64,000 bases of DNA, taken from IMG/VR virus record IMGVR_UViG_3300008114_000019, positions 1-64,000 of that record, one strand, 5' to 3'. Shown here in pieces: positions 8,304 through 17,392 of the stretch. The stretch comes from a virus. The position numbers and the translations under genes were made by a program. The notes under the pieces were generated by a model. That model was not told the DNA's origin. It worked only from the letters and a program-made list of their open reading frames with translations, and did not search any database. How positions within the stretch are numbered: the stretch's first letter is position 1; each line of letters starts with the position of its first letter.

Positions 8304-9017
8304 TTATTGTCCTTCCTTGAACACTTTATCCACAACTGCTGTCCACCCCTCTTTACCGCCCCAATTATTTAATGATTGTTCTGATAAAGGTATAGGATCT
8401 AAAGCAATTCCTGAATCTTTTTGATATTTTGACTCCCAATAACGCATAATATTTTCTTGATTTGGACTTAACAATCTATTATTTTCATATCTAAAATGTG
8501 CAAATATCGCAGCACAGTAATCTAATTTTTTAAAGTTATATTTATCTCTCCAGTGAATTTGTTGAGTACCAGAAAAAACTATGCCTTCATTTTGATTGGT
8601 TTTGTACTTTTTATTTTCAACAACTAGATCCCAATCTATATTTGAATCAATCTGAACTGACATAGTCACTCTCTGTCCATCTTGAACATGGTTATCATAA
8701 TGTGGATAAAGTTTAGGTTCATATCCAAATTCTGGTGCGTATATACATAACTCTATATCAACTAGTATTACTTTTTCTCCAAGATTTTTACTAAGAACAT
8801 CCTCTAGTCTTTGAGTTATTTCTGGATAACGAACTACCCATTTTCTTTGACCAGCATATCCTACGGTTATGTAATAATGCTCAAATCTTTTATAGTGATG
8901 TTTTAATGTATTGATATGATCTTCTAATAAAACATCTTTAATAGAAAAGACCTTAAAGTCTTTATTGTCTACAAAACCATTTTCTAGTTCTTCACTATAA
9001 ACTGATGGATCAAACAT
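8304..9017 (-). CDS. 2OG-Fe(II) oxygenase-like protein, array copy D
   Basis: 237 residues from ATG 9017, which has AAGG at nine bases; the TTG at 9026 is less likely. LYPHYDNH (His 106, Asp 108) and QQIHWRDK (His 155, Arg 157) form the putative triad. It shares its N-terminal signature and overall length with copy C, and has a C-terminal tail rich in W, G and K not seen in the other copies. Two bases separate it from copy C. Confidence 0.7.
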   Translation of the reverse strand: MFDPSVYSEELENGFVDNKDFKVFSIKDVLLEDHINTLKHHYKRFEHYYITVGYAGQRKWVVRYPEITQRLEDVLSKNLGEKVILVDIELCIYAPEFGYEPKLYPHYDNHVQDGQRVTMSVQIDSNIDWDLVVENKKYKTNQNEGIVFSGTQQIHWRDKYNFKKLDYCAAIFAHFRYENNRLLSPNQENIMRYWESKYQKDSGIALDPIPLSEQSLNNWGGKEGWTAVVDKVFKEGQ

Positions 9018-9028
9018 TATTGACAACC

Positions 9029-9568
9029 TTATTCTCTGTTCGTTGGTGCTTTAAAGAAAAAGAATAACATATTTACATAATCATCTTTTTCAAAGTTTTT
9101 TTGCGGTCTACCGTGATATTGTTTAAATGGTCTAAGAAGCACTGCCTGATTATCTATTAATTCATAGTTTGTTCCATCTATTGTAATCGGCCATGTTATA
9201 TTAGATGCCAATTGATAATCAATTAGAGTTGTATCAAGTTTTGAATCAAAGTGAGCGTTAAGTTTAGGATTACCTGTATTAGAAGAATACTCTGCATATA
9301 CAGTACTAATATATTCACAATCACCATATTGTTCTCTAATTATTGTTTTTAACTTTTCAATAATATATTCTGGTGTTGGAAGTATCTCAGCCATGAGTCT
9401 TCCATTATCTCTGTCTATCATGACTACATCATCTTGATTTATCAAGGAACCATTTTCATCTACTAAAATTGAAACATGTGGTCTTGTTTCCATTTCATGT
9501 TGAACCATGGCAGCAAGATCTTCACGTTCTTTTCTTGTAAACAAATCATTAAATACTATATTTTCCAT
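9029..9568 (-). CDS. 2OG-Fe(II) oxygenase-like protein, array copy E (divergent)
   Basis: About 179 residues from the ATG at 9568; an ATG at 9586 would add six residues. I prefer 9568 because TATAAT ends exactly six bases before it, as in other leaderless genes here. LNAHFDSK (His 106, Asp 108) keeps the H-x-D pair. The distal motif reads QYHGRPQ, with Gly replacing the Trp of the H-W-R signature. It is the first gene of the five-gene array in transcription order and the most divergent. Confidence 0.65.
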   Translation of the reverse strand: MENIVFNDLFTRKEREDLAAMVQHEMETRPHVSILVDENGSLINQDDVVMIDRDNGRLMAEILPTPEYIIEKLKTIIREQYGDCEYISTVYAEYSSNTGNPKLNAHFDSKLDTTLIDYQLASNITWPITIDGTNYELIDNQAVLLRPFKQYHGRPQKNFEKDDYVNMLFFFFKAPTNRE

Positions 9569-9574
9569 ACTACT

Positions 9575-9580
9575 ATTATA
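9575..9580 (-). promoter_or_regulatory. -10 TATAAT for leaderless array copy E
   Basis: TATAAT with six bases (AGTAGT) to ATG 9568 would place transcription start on the A of the start codon. There is no TG extension; a weak TTAGAA lies 17 bases upstream. It overlaps the stop codon of the preceding nuclease gene. Confidence 0.4.
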
Positions 9581-9860
9581 CCCCATCCGTTAATTGTTCT
9601 AATATATCCATCTCAATAATTGCTAACCTTGTTTTATTATTACCTTCTCCCAAAACTACAACTATTGCTGGATCCATGTTTTTCTTAATGGCATCAGTTA
9701 CAGCCTTAGCCCAAACCTCTTTATTTAAAGTAAAAGACTTTGAAACTTCTTTAAAATCAATTACAAAATTATTCCAAGAAGCATCACCTTTTGTAGTGTT
9801 TCTTCCAGAGTTCTTGTGCTGTTTAGCACCTATTCTTTTACTTTCGCTCTTCTCGCTCAT
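9576..9860 (-). CDS. Small PD-(D/E)XK (Hjc-like) nuclease
   Basis: 94 residues. Basic N-terminus (SKRIGAKQHKNSGR), then TKGDAS with the first acidic residue (about 26), and FVIDFKE with the D-x-K pair (about 35-37). A W-A-K-A helix and an IVVVLG strand follow. This order matches minimal Holliday-junction or VRR-type nucleases. It lies just downstream of recA and a small Cys-rich protein, consistent with recombination. Catalytic assignment is by motif only. Confidence 0.55.
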   Translation of the reverse strand: MSEKSESKRIGAKQHKNSGRNTTKGDASWNNFVIDFKEVSKSFTLNKEVWAKAVTDAIKKNMDPAIVVVLGEGNNKTRLAIIEMDILEQLTDGV

Positions 9861-10020
9861 AGTCCTTCTTTGTTTTATGTATTAGCGTTACCTTGCTTAA
9901 ATGTTTTTCTTTACACATCCAGGTTAACTCTTTAGTCTCTGGATAAGACCTTAAGGTTAACACTATAGCCTTACATTTATGGCAAACAAACTTGCCATTG
10001 TAAACAGTATAGTTAGACAC
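9838..10020 (-). CDS. Small zinc-finger protein
   Basis: 60 residues starting with GTG at 10020. CHKC near residue 13 and a later C-K-E-K-H near 36 could hold one zinc ion, and the C-terminus is highly basic (HKTKKDYEREERK). It overlaps the end of recA by eight bases and the PD-(D/E)XK nuclease start by 23 bases, so it is part of the replication operon. Function unknown; nucleic-acid binding is plausible. Confidence 0.55.
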   Translation of the reverse strand: MSNYTVYNGKFVCHKCKAIVLTLRSYPETKELTWMCKEKHLSKVTLIHKTKKDYEREERK

Positions 10021-11020
10021 TAAGTTTATTCTTAATCATATCTTGAAGATCAAGATCCTCTCTTACTCTGTCTATAAATGCTTCCCTACCCTGAATTTTT
10101 GTACCATCATCTAGTTGATACCAAGCCCCTGTTCTATTTATGATTCCTGCATTTTCTGCAGTATCAACAAGGTCACCTATAGCATCTACACCAAGACTAT
10201 CCCCTCTAAAATAAAAGTCATACTCTCCAGATTGAAAGCCTGGTGATGTTTTTGAAAATTGTAGTTCCCACCTAATTTTTCTACCAATTTTTTCTTCTAT
10301 TAACTTGTCACCAATTTTAATTTTACCTTTAAGTGCTTGGTTGTCTGATTCAGAAGAGAAAAGTTTAATAACACAGGAAGAATAAAACTTTGTAGCCTGT
10401 CCACCTGATGGTTGTTGACTAGTATACATTGCATTAATATTATTTCTTGATTGAGAAATTAGTACTAACAATGTTGGCTTTACCTTGTTGTTTGCATAAT
10501 TTAACATTTTCCAAGCATTACTAAAGTCACGAGACTCAGCACCAATTTGTTTTGTATTTTCTAACGCCTTCATTTCATCAGTATCTTTTTCAAAATAAAT
10601 AGCAGGAAGCATAGATGTTATTGAGTCAACAACAATTAAATCAACTCCAGCATTCATTAATCCAACACCAACGTCAACCATATCGCTGATAGTTCTTGCT
10701 TGTGAGTAAATAAGTTTTTCTGGATCTACGCCAAGTGACTTAGCCCAATCTTCAGAGTATGACATTTCGGAATCAATCCAAGCACAAACCTTACCTTCTT
10801 TTTGTGCAAGAGCAATCATTTGTAAACACATAGATGATTTTGCAGAAGATTTACTTCCCCAAATTAAAACTTGTCTGCCATATGGAAGACCACCACCCAA
10901 TGCACGATTCAAACCAAAACTTGGTGTAGGCTGATATTCAAAATTAATTCCAACTCCATTACCAAGTCTTTTGCGTAACTTAGGATCTAACTGTGACAAT
11001 ACTTCTTCTACGCTAACCAT
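10013..11020 (-). CDS. recA: RecA-like recombinase
   Basis: 335 residues with the RecA core: P-loop region at 55-62, Walker B LIVVDSIT at 128-135, and a QSRNN segment near the L1/L2 DNA-binding region. It would pair single-stranded DNA for recombination-dependent replication and repair. The P-loop reads GSKSSAKS rather than the usual GPESSGKT: the Gly before the Lys is Ala. T4 UvsX also lacks this Gly, so activity is likely retained. It overlaps the polymerase gene by eight bases and is probably co-translated. The N-terminal helical domain of bacterial RecA is short here. Confidence 0.92.
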   Translation of the reverse strand: MVSVEEVLSQLDPKLRKRLGNGVGINFEYQPTPSFGLNRALGGGLPYGRQVLIWGSKSSAKSSMCLQMIALAQKEGKVCAWIDSEMSYSEDWAKSLGVDPEKLIYSQARTISDMVDVGVGLMNAGVDLIVVDSITSMLPAIYFEKDTDEMKALENTKQIGAESRDFSNAWKMLNYANNKVKPTLLVLISQSRNNINAMYTSQQPSGGQATKFYSSCVIKLFSSESDNQALKGKIKIGDKLIEEKIGRKIRWELQFSKTSPGFQSGEYDFYFRGDSLGVDAIGDLVDTAENAGIINRTGAWYQLDDGTKIQGREAFIDRVREDLDLQDMIKNKLSV

Positions 11021-14000
11021 TGATATCCTCCAAAATTACGGTTCCGTCTTTTGTCTTACCTAAAGTAAATTTATATGCATGCCCTTCTTCTAACTTCATA
11101 TATGCTTGTGCAAATGATGTTGGAAATACCATGACTGAATGTAAATCTCTTGATGTATCTGCTAATGTTAGTGATGCCATTTTTTTACCTGCTTTTGTTA
11201 TTCTAGGTTTAAATGATACCACATACATCTCTTCTTCTGTAAAAGGTAGTTGTTTATAATTTAAAAACTTAACCAAAGCATTTGTAGAACCTTTAATTTG
11301 ATCTACTGGGACTGCAGATAAAATCCTATTATCATTAACAAGTATTAAATATGTTTGTCCAGTTTCTATGGTAGTCTGCTCTTCATCAAATATTCCAACG
11401 CTACCAGTTTTATCTAAAACTTCAACTCTGGACCAACCTTTACTTCTTTTAATATTCTTTACCATTCCCATAATTACAAATGATCCCTTTTCATCATAGT
11501 CTTCTATGTCTTTAATAAAAGCATGATAATGTGCTGGAACTGTAATATTAAACTCTGGTAAATTTAAAATTTCATATAAGTTGTGACGAATATCTTCATC
11601 GTTTCTTGGATTATCTGGAAAAGTTGCGGCACCAATTAACTTTAATGCATTGAGTGCTCTACTGTTTACACCATTACCTTTAGTAAAAGTAAACTCTTCT
11701 AATTCTTTATATGAATTAAATGGTCTAGCATCAATATATTTTTTAGCAATATTGTCTGATATATATTTAATAGCAGATAGTCCAAATCTAATCCCCTTGC
11801 CCTCAATTTTAAAATCTATGTCTGAATCATTAATATGTGGAAGTTTAACAGGAATACCCATTCTTTTTGCTTCAATCAAATATTCAGTACGAGTATCTTT
11901 GTTGCTTTCATTTTTAAGTAAAGCAAACATAAACTCAAGTGGATAATAGTATTTTAACCACGCTGTCCAATACGAGAGCGTAGAATAAGCAACCGCATGA
12001 GACTTGTTGAACGAATATCCCGCATGTGCTTCAAAGTCATGCCATAGATCACGAGCAACGTTAGGAGCAACATACTTAGAAGCACCTTCAACAAACTTTT
12101 CTTTAAAAACATCAAACTCCCTTGCATCTTTCTTTTTACCAATAATTTTTCTAACTTTGTCTGCATCAGCCATTGTCATGCCGCCAAGATGTACGCAAGC
12201 CTGCATAACTTGTTCTTGATACAGAATACATCCATAAGTATCGGATGTAAATTCTTTCATTACTTGATGAACATATGAAACATTTTGTTTACCATGTTTG
12301 CGAGCCAAATAATCTTTACCAATAGTATTCATAGCACCTGGTCTAACTAATGCGTTAGATGCTGCAAGTTCGTTTAAATTCTTAACGCCCATCTTAACTA
12401 ATAGATTGGTGTATGGTGTTGCTTCACATTGAAAAACACCTTTTGTATAGCCATCAGAAAGCATTTCATATACCTTAGAATCTTCCATATTAATTTTTAA
12501 TGGATCTATATCTACATAATGATTTTGTTTAATCATACCTATAGCATCTTTAATAACGCTTAATGTTTTTAAACCAAGTGCATCTATTTTAATTAAACCA
12601 ATTCTCTCTGCTTCTTCCATGTCAATGCCAACAACTGGAATTCTTTCATCACTTCCTGGTGAAGATCTTGTTTCTAATGGTGCATATCTAAATATTGGAT
12701 TTTTACTTGTTACAACACCTGCAGCATGAATACCAGTACCACGAATACGTCCACGTAACTGTTCTCCGTAAATCTCAACCTCTGGATATTTTTCTCTAAA
12801 CCATTCTGTTGTTTTTGAAGTACAATATTCATCCCACGTATCTACTAACTTTAAAACCTTGTTTACATCTGATAGAGGAATGTTTAATACTCTTGCAACA
12901 TCTCTAACAACACCCTTATCTTTAAACTGTAAAAATGTAGCAATAGATGCAACATGTCTATACTGTCTAACTAGATAATCTTTTACTTCGTCACGACGTG
13001 AATCTTGAATATCTGTATCAATATCTGGAAAGTCATTACGTTCTGGATTAATAAACCTAAAGAAGAGTAATCCATGTTTAATTGGATCAATGTCTGTAAT
13101 ATTTAAAGCATAACATAAGAGTGAGCCAGCAGAAGATCCTCTACCTGGGCCTACCATGATACCTTCTTTTTTAGCCCAGTTAATCATACTTTGCACAACC
13201 AAAAAGTATGGACCAAACTTCTTATCTTTAATTACCTTCAACTCTTCATTAAGTCGTTCCACATATACAGCATCGTCTGACAAACCCTTATCTCTCAAAC
13301 CCTGCATTGCAATTTCTTTTAATTCTTTATCTGGGTTTCTATATTGAACTGGTAATAGGTCTAAACCATCTTGTAGGTCATAGTCTTCTACCTTATTGGC
13401 AATCTCTATAGTGTTGGAATATATATCTTCTCTAAATATACCCTGCTTTTCCATAGCAGACTTAATCTCTTCATAACTTAATAAATGTATGTCAAACTTA
13501 TTAAATGTTATTTGTCTATCCTTGCCATATAGATAATCTAAACGCTCCATCATATCTTTATGTTTTTTAGATTTTTCGTATGTATGATCTTTCTCTATCT
13601 TGGCATGAGTATTTAGCAATAATTTAAATTCTTGTACTTCCCTTTGTTCTTTACAACTATGATGACAGTCTGGAGTAACTACTACCTTTACACCAAACTC
13701 ATCAGCAAGTTCAATGAGTTGTTTATTTATTTCAGCAGGATTATGTGGCATTACCTCAATATAATAATCATCTTTAAATGTATCTTTAAACCACTCTATA
13801 TATTTTTTTGCTACAGCAAAGGCATTTTCTTCTAAGGCTTTAACAAGCACACTGCTTGGACAAGCAGATGTTACTATAATACCTTCTGAATATTGCTTTA
13901 ATGTTTCAAAATCAAATCTTGGCTTTTTAAAATATCCCTCAGTCCAAGCGATTTCATTAATCTTATTTAAATTTTCTAAACCAACTTTATTTTTAGCGAG

Positions 14001-14285
14001 AAGGACTATATGGTTATAGACTAAATCAAGTTGACCGTCTCTCTCAGACTTGTCTCTTGTATCAAATCTATCTTGACACATATAGCCTTCTACGCCAAGA
14101 ATAGGCTTAACGTTCTTTGCTTTTGCACCTCGATACAGTTCTCTATGCCCAGATAAGGTTCCGTGATCTGTAATTGCAATTGCTTGCATACCCAAATCAA
14201 CTGCACGGTCTATATATTCTTCTGGAGTAGCAACACCATCAAATAATGAATAGTGTGTGTGAACGTGTAAGCCTACATAACTCAT
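11013..14285 (-). CDS. dnaE: DNA polymerase III alpha subunit (C-family, DnaE type)
   Basis: 1090 residues, near full length for DnaE. The N-terminal PHP domain (HVHTHYSLFDG near 7-17, ITDHGT near 38-43) keeps its metal-binding histidines. The palm has GPGRGSSAGS at 379-388 and the catalytic PDIDTD at 420-425. A C-terminal OB-fold (FVIMGMVKNIKRSKGW followed by a VEVLDKTG strand) is at about 965-1010. It replicates phage DNA, probably with host clamp and loader since none are seen here. Start ATG 14285, three bases after the SSB gene. Confidence 0.95.
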   Translation of the reverse strand: MSYVGLHVHTHYSLFDGVATPEEYIDRAVDLGMQAIAITDHGTLSGHRELYRGAKAKNVKPILGVEGYMCQDRFDTRDKSERDGQLDLVYNHIVLLAKNKVGLENLNKINEIAWTEGYFKKPRFDFETLKQYSEGIIVTSACPSSVLVKALEENAFAVAKKYIEWFKDTFKDDYYIEVMPHNPAEINKQLIELADEFGVKVVVTPDCHHSCKEQREVQEFKLLLNTHAKIEKDHTYEKSKKHKDMMERLDYLYGKDRQITFNKFDIHLLSYEEIKSAMEKQGIFREDIYSNTIEIANKVEDYDLQDGLDLLPVQYRNPDKELKEIAMQGLRDKGLSDDAVYVERLNEELKVIKDKKFGPYFLVVQSMINWAKKEGIMVGPGRGSSAGSLLCYALNITDIDPIKHGLLFFRFINPERNDFPDIDTDIQDSRRDEVKDYLVRQYRHVASIATFLQFKDKGVVRDVARVLNIPLSDVNKVLKLVDTWDEYCTSKTTEWFREKYPEVEIYGEQLRGRIRGTGIHAAGVVTSKNPIFRYAPLETRSSPGSDERIPVVGIDMEEAERIGLIKIDALGLKTLSVIKDAIGMIKQNHYVDIDPLKINMEDSKVYEMLSDGYTKGVFQCEATPYTNLLVKMGVKNLNELAASNALVRPGAMNTIGKDYLARKHGKQNVSYVHQVMKEFTSDTYGCILYQEQVMQACVHLGGMTMADADKVRKIIGKKKDAREFDVFKEKFVEGASKYVAPNVARDLWHDFEAHAGYSFNKSHAVAYSTLSYWTAWLKYYYPLEFMFALLKNESNKDTRTEYLIEAKRMGIPVKLPHINDSDIDFKIEGKGIRFGLSAIKYISDNIAKKYIDARPFNSYKELEEFTFTKGNGVNSRALNALKLIGAATFPDNPRNDEDIRHNLYEILNLPEFNITVPAHYHAFIKDIEDYDEKGSFVIMGMVKNIKRSKGWSRVEVLDKTGSVGIFDEEQTTIETGQTYLILVNDNRILSAVPVDQIKGSTNALVKFLNYKQLPFTEEEMYVVSFKPRITKAGKKMASLTLADTSRDLHSVMVFPTSFAQAYMKLEEGHAYKFTLGKTKDGTVILEDING

Positions 14286-14288
14286 CTA

Positions 14289-14945
14289 TTACCAGTCAGT
14301 GTTTGTTGACGAAGTAGTAGATGGAGAATCAAACCCCAAATAGAAAGCCTCTTGTTCTGCATAAGGAACTTTCTTAAGAGCCATTTCTAGTGGGTATGGT
14401 TCAATACCTTCCCAATTAAATGGTTCTTTGTCTGGAGCAGATGGAATTAATGTGTAACTAGTTTCAGTTCCCTGACCGTTACGTTTTAATTTCCATGTAA
14501 GATTTGAAATGCTTCCTGTTTCTAAAGCATATTCACGAATTGTGTTAAAGGATGATTGCTTGCTTAATCCCATTGACCAAATTGCAACATATGGTGCTTC
14601 AATGCCATCGTCTACAACAACGTTGCAGTAAAAACGAAGACGGCCTCTCCAGCCAGCCTTTGGATCCTTACGATGCATTTCTTCAGCCCAATCACGACCT
14701 TCTGTTTCCATTGTATCTACAGCACGACGCTTGTAGTCTTTTGGATTTACGTGTTCTTTAACAACTAGTGCTAGTCCACGTTTTTCATTATAGTTAGCAG
14801 AATCTTCATCAAGTTCTTCAATGAATCTGATTTTTGCTGATTGACCATCTGCAAGTTTTAACCACTTAACTTTTGGTCCTGTACTTTCATATTTTGGTTT
14901 GTCGAGCAGGGCGTTGATATTTTTTAATCCCTTTACTACGCTCAT
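14289..14945 (-). CDS. Single-stranded DNA-binding protein (gp32-like)
   Basis: 218 residues. The opening VKWLKLADGQSAKIRFIEEL and the RLRFYCNVVVDDG strand pattern match the OB-fold of phage single-strand-binding proteins encoded beside replicases. Histidine and cysteine residues (KEHVNP, FYC) hint at a gp32-like metal site but are incomplete. The tail (STTSSTNTDW) is short and only weakly acidic. AAAGGAG precedes the ATG, and an extended -10 promoter lies about 27 bases upstream. Placed between primase and polymerase genes, it fits a replisome role. Confidence 0.75.
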   Translation of the reverse strand: MSVVKGLKNINALLDKPKYESTGPKVKWLKLADGQSAKIRFIEELDEDSANYNEKRGLALVVKEHVNPKDYKRRAVDTMETEGRDWAEEMHRKDPKAGWRGRLRFYCNVVVDDGIEAPYVAIWSMGLSKQSSFNTIREYALETGSISNLTWKLKRNGQGTETSYTLIPSAPDKEPFNWEGIEPYPLEMALKKVPYAEQEAFYLGFDSPSTTSSTNTDW

Positions 14946-14969
14946 TCGTTCTCCTTTGTTTGTTCTATT

Positions 14970-15914
14970 CTATTTTAGCATAGCGATTATAGAGTTGTCA
15001 AATCTAAATTCAAGTTTCTTTATAGATTCGTCATCCATGTCGCCAATATCCTTGTACTGCTTTTCTAACTTTATTACACCAACACGAGAGCCAAGTTTTT
15101 CCATGAGCCTGTCTTTCATATTGCTTCCTGCTTCATCATTGTCTGCAATAACAATAATATCATTAAAATATTTTTTAAGCAACTCTACCTGTTGACTAGA
15201 TATTGTTGCTCCAAGTGTTGCAACTGCTGCAAAACCAACTTGATCTAATCGTATAGCATCAAATGAAGATTCTACAATATAAACTTTACTTGCAGTCTTT
15301 ACTCGATTAAGATTAAATAATGTTTTAGATTTTGGCATACCTGGCGTATTTTTAAACTCTTTACCTTCAACAGATCTACCAACAAATCCTATCAGCATAC
15401 CGTCTGGTGAGTGTACAGGTATAGTTACCATGTCTTGTTTTTCAGAATAGCCAAGATTAAACTTTAGCATAGACTCTTTAGTTATTTTTCTTTTAGAATA
15501 ATAATCAATTGCTCTTTGTGACTCCATAGCCTGATTATTTAATCTTTTAATTGTCAATTCATCAAATTGAACAAAGTCTGGTTTAACAAATAATTTCTTA
15601 TTAATTTGTTTTTCAATATCCACATTTTGTTCTTTATCCTTAATAAATCTCACAGATTCAAAATATGTTCTACCTGTAGAATGCATAACAAATTCAATTA
15701 AGTCAGATATTTTGTTACAAGAAAAACAAAAGAACATGCCAGTATTCATATTTACTTCACCTGCTGGAGTTCTGTGATTATTATGAAATGGACAAAATAC
15801 AATAAATTCAGAGCCTACTTCTGACTCAATATTTAAACCTGATCCCTCAATGACTCTTTCGATTTGCTCTTTTGTGTATATATTGGTGTTGCCTGACTTA
15901 TTCCGTCTATCCAT
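14970..15914 (-). CDS. dnaG: DnaG-type primase
   Basis: 314 residues. The N-terminal CHC2 zinc ribbon is CPFH (Cys 41, His 44) with CFSC (Cys 63, Cys 66). The TOPRIM catalytic domain shows VYIVESSFDA (Glu 215) and VIADNDEAG (Asp 258, Asp 260). It lacks the C-terminal helicase-binding domain of bacterial DnaG, so coupling to the phage helicase may differ. The start at 15914 overlaps the preceding small gene by 82 bases in another frame; it has an AAGAG-rich ribosome-binding site and no later start keeps the zinc ribbon. Confidence 0.92.
   Translation of the reverse strand: MDRRNKSGNTNIYTKEQIERVIEGSGLNIESEVGSEFIVFCPFHNNHRTPAGEVNMNTGMFFCFSCNKISDLIEFVMHSTGRTYFESVRFIKDKEQNVDIEKQINKKLFVKPDFVQFDELTIKRLNNQAMESQRAIDYYSKRKITKESMLKFNLGYSEKQDMVTIPVHSPDGMLIGFVGRSVEGKEFKNTPGMPKSKTLFNLNRVKTASKVYIVESSFDAIRLDQVGFAAVATLGATISSQQVELLKKYFNDIIVIADNDEAGSNMKDRLMEKLGSRVGVIKLEKQYKDIGDMDDESIKKLEFRFDNSIIAMLK
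14972..14980 (-). promoter_or_regulatory. Extended -10 promoter TGCTAAAAT
   Basis: Overlaps the last codons of the primase gene and points to the SSB-polymerase-recA operon; its ribosome-binding site follows at 14950. Confidence 0.35.
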
Positions 15915-16159
15915 TCACTCTTTCTCTTTCCTACATATATTCCGTATATTGTTAGTTCAAATTCAAAACTTTTGGCTTTTAGATTATAGTCTATCGTAAA
16001 GTCAGGTTCTATGTCAAATTTTGGCACGTAACCAGATAGCCTCATCTCTGATACTAGTAGTTTTACATATTCAGACTTAAGCCTTTCAATGGCTGCATCA
16101 TCGTGTATGGTTCCACTAAGGTTGAAATGCTTAATAGGCTTATGATGATAATTGTCCAC
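15833..16159 (-). CDS. Hypothetical replication-region protein
   Basis: 108 residues beginning with GTG at 16159. No recognised family. The middle has alternating strands (FDIEPDFTIDYN, FEFELTIYGIYVG) and the C-terminus is basic and Ser-rich. The last 82 bases overlap the primase gene. TATAAT formed by the stop region of the helicase gene lies five bases before the GTG, so leaderless expression is possible. Position suggests a replication accessory role only by association. Confidence 0.6.
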   Translation of the reverse strand: MDNYHHKPIKHFNLSGTIHDDAAIERLKSEYVKLLVSEMRLSGYVPKFDIEPDFTIDYNLKAKSFEFELTIYGIYVGKRKSEWIDGISQATPIYTQKSKSKESLRDQV

Positions 16160-16165
16160 ATAATA

Positions 16166-17392
16166 TTATAACTGCTTATCTTCATAATCTTTATATCTAT
16201 AGTATCCCTTATCAAAGTCTACCTGAACTAAGAACTCACCCATAAATCCATTTCTGTTCTTTCTAAAAGCACACTCAATAATGTCGCTATTAGATGCACG
16301 ACCTAGAGCCATAACCCAATCAGCATCATACGCAATTTGTCTAGACCATGCAGTTTGACCCAATGTAGGAACACTGCTTAAATCATTTACATCATCTGGA
16401 GTTGCAGAAGATATTGCAATAATAGGGATCTCCTCACCAATAGCCATGAGTTTCAATTCTCTTGAAAGGTTTTTCATTCGTACCGTTTCGTTATCAGACC
16501 TTTGGTTTGGACTCATTAATTGTAAATAATCTACAATAACAAAGTCTGGTTTATATTGATCTATTTTGCCACGTAATACTGATGGATTGATTTCTCCACC
16601 ACTATCGTTTGAAATAATATGAAACTCTGGTTTTCCTGAAATCTTATTTGCATGCCATTTATTAAACATATCAAGTTCAATCTCGCCCTTACTTAATTTT
16701 CTATGTGACCAAAGTCCTTCGCCCATTATTGTGTAAACACGATTTCTAACTTCTGCCTCACCCATTTCCAGAGATATGATCAATGGAGATTTGCCTTGTT
16801 TCCAGGCCTGTACGGCAAAATACAGGGCTAACCAAGACTTACCTATACCTGGGTATGCAAGAAAAACCCCTAGTTGTCCTGGCATAATTCCTGACGGTAA
16901 ATAGTTATCAAAACCTGGAAGTCCAGTGGTAATTCCTACTAAACCAAGTTCTTGTTGTTTTTTAAGATTTTCAAAATATGCAATTGCTGATTGTAAGTCT
17001 GTAACATCAATATCACGTATTGCAGATGTATTCTTTTTTAATTCTGAGGTTTTTGTAATAAGATTATTTAATGCTTCAGCACCCTTATTATCTGAAACAT
17101 CAGAAGCAGCAGATCTTAATATATCTTTAAGACTATCGTTTAAATATTCTATTTGTAATTCTTCTAAATGATGTTTGGTTGATCCTACATTTTCTGCTGG
17201 TTTAAAATCTCTAAATTTTTCTACAACAAGTGATACTGGAGGAACTGTAGAATTTTGTTCAAAATATATTCTAATAAAATTCCAAATGTCATTATGAGTT
17301 TTTAACAGATTATCAATATTGTTTTGAAGCAATACATGTAATTGTTTATCTTGTAGTACTGCAGAAATTACTTTTGCTTCAACATTATTCAC
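16166..17392 (-). CDS. dnaB: Replicative DNA helicase, DnaB type
   Basis: 408 residues with an N-terminal helical domain and a C-terminal RecA fold. Walker A is PGIGKS at 181-186, the SLEMG motif is at 207-211, and Walker B FVIVDYLQLMSP is at 284-295. A downstream RKNRNG arginine-finger region is present. It unwinds DNA ahead of the polymerase and recruits primase. The GTG start at 17392 has AAAGGAG seven bases upstream. It overlaps the upstream small gene by eight bases. Confidence 0.93.
   Translation of the reverse strand: MNNVEAKVISAVLQDKQLHVLLQNNIDNLLKTHNDIWNFIRIYFEQNSTVPPVSLVVEKFRDFKPAENVGSTKHHLEELQIEYLNDSLKDILRSAASDVSDNKGAEALNNLITKTSELKKNTSAIRDIDVTDLQSAIAYFENLKKQQELGLVGITTGLPGFDNYLPSGIMPGQLGVFLAYPGIGKSWLALYFAVQAWKQGKSPLIISLEMGEAEVRNRVYTIMGEGLWSHRKLSKGEIELDMFNKWHANKISGKPEFHIISNDSGGEINPSVLRGKIDQYKPDFVIVDYLQLMSPNQRSDNETVRMKNLSRELKLMAIGEEIPIIAISSATPDDVNDLSSVPTLGQTAWSRQIAYDADWVMALGRASNSDIIECAFRKNRNGFMGEFLVQVDFDKGYYRYKDYEDKQL

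Noticed and set aside
10013-17392. Host chromosome fragment, because of dnaE, recA, dnaB and dnaG
   Set aside because: The genes are compact, overlapping, in phage order and flanked by terminase and tail genes; the primase lacks the cellular C-terminal domain.
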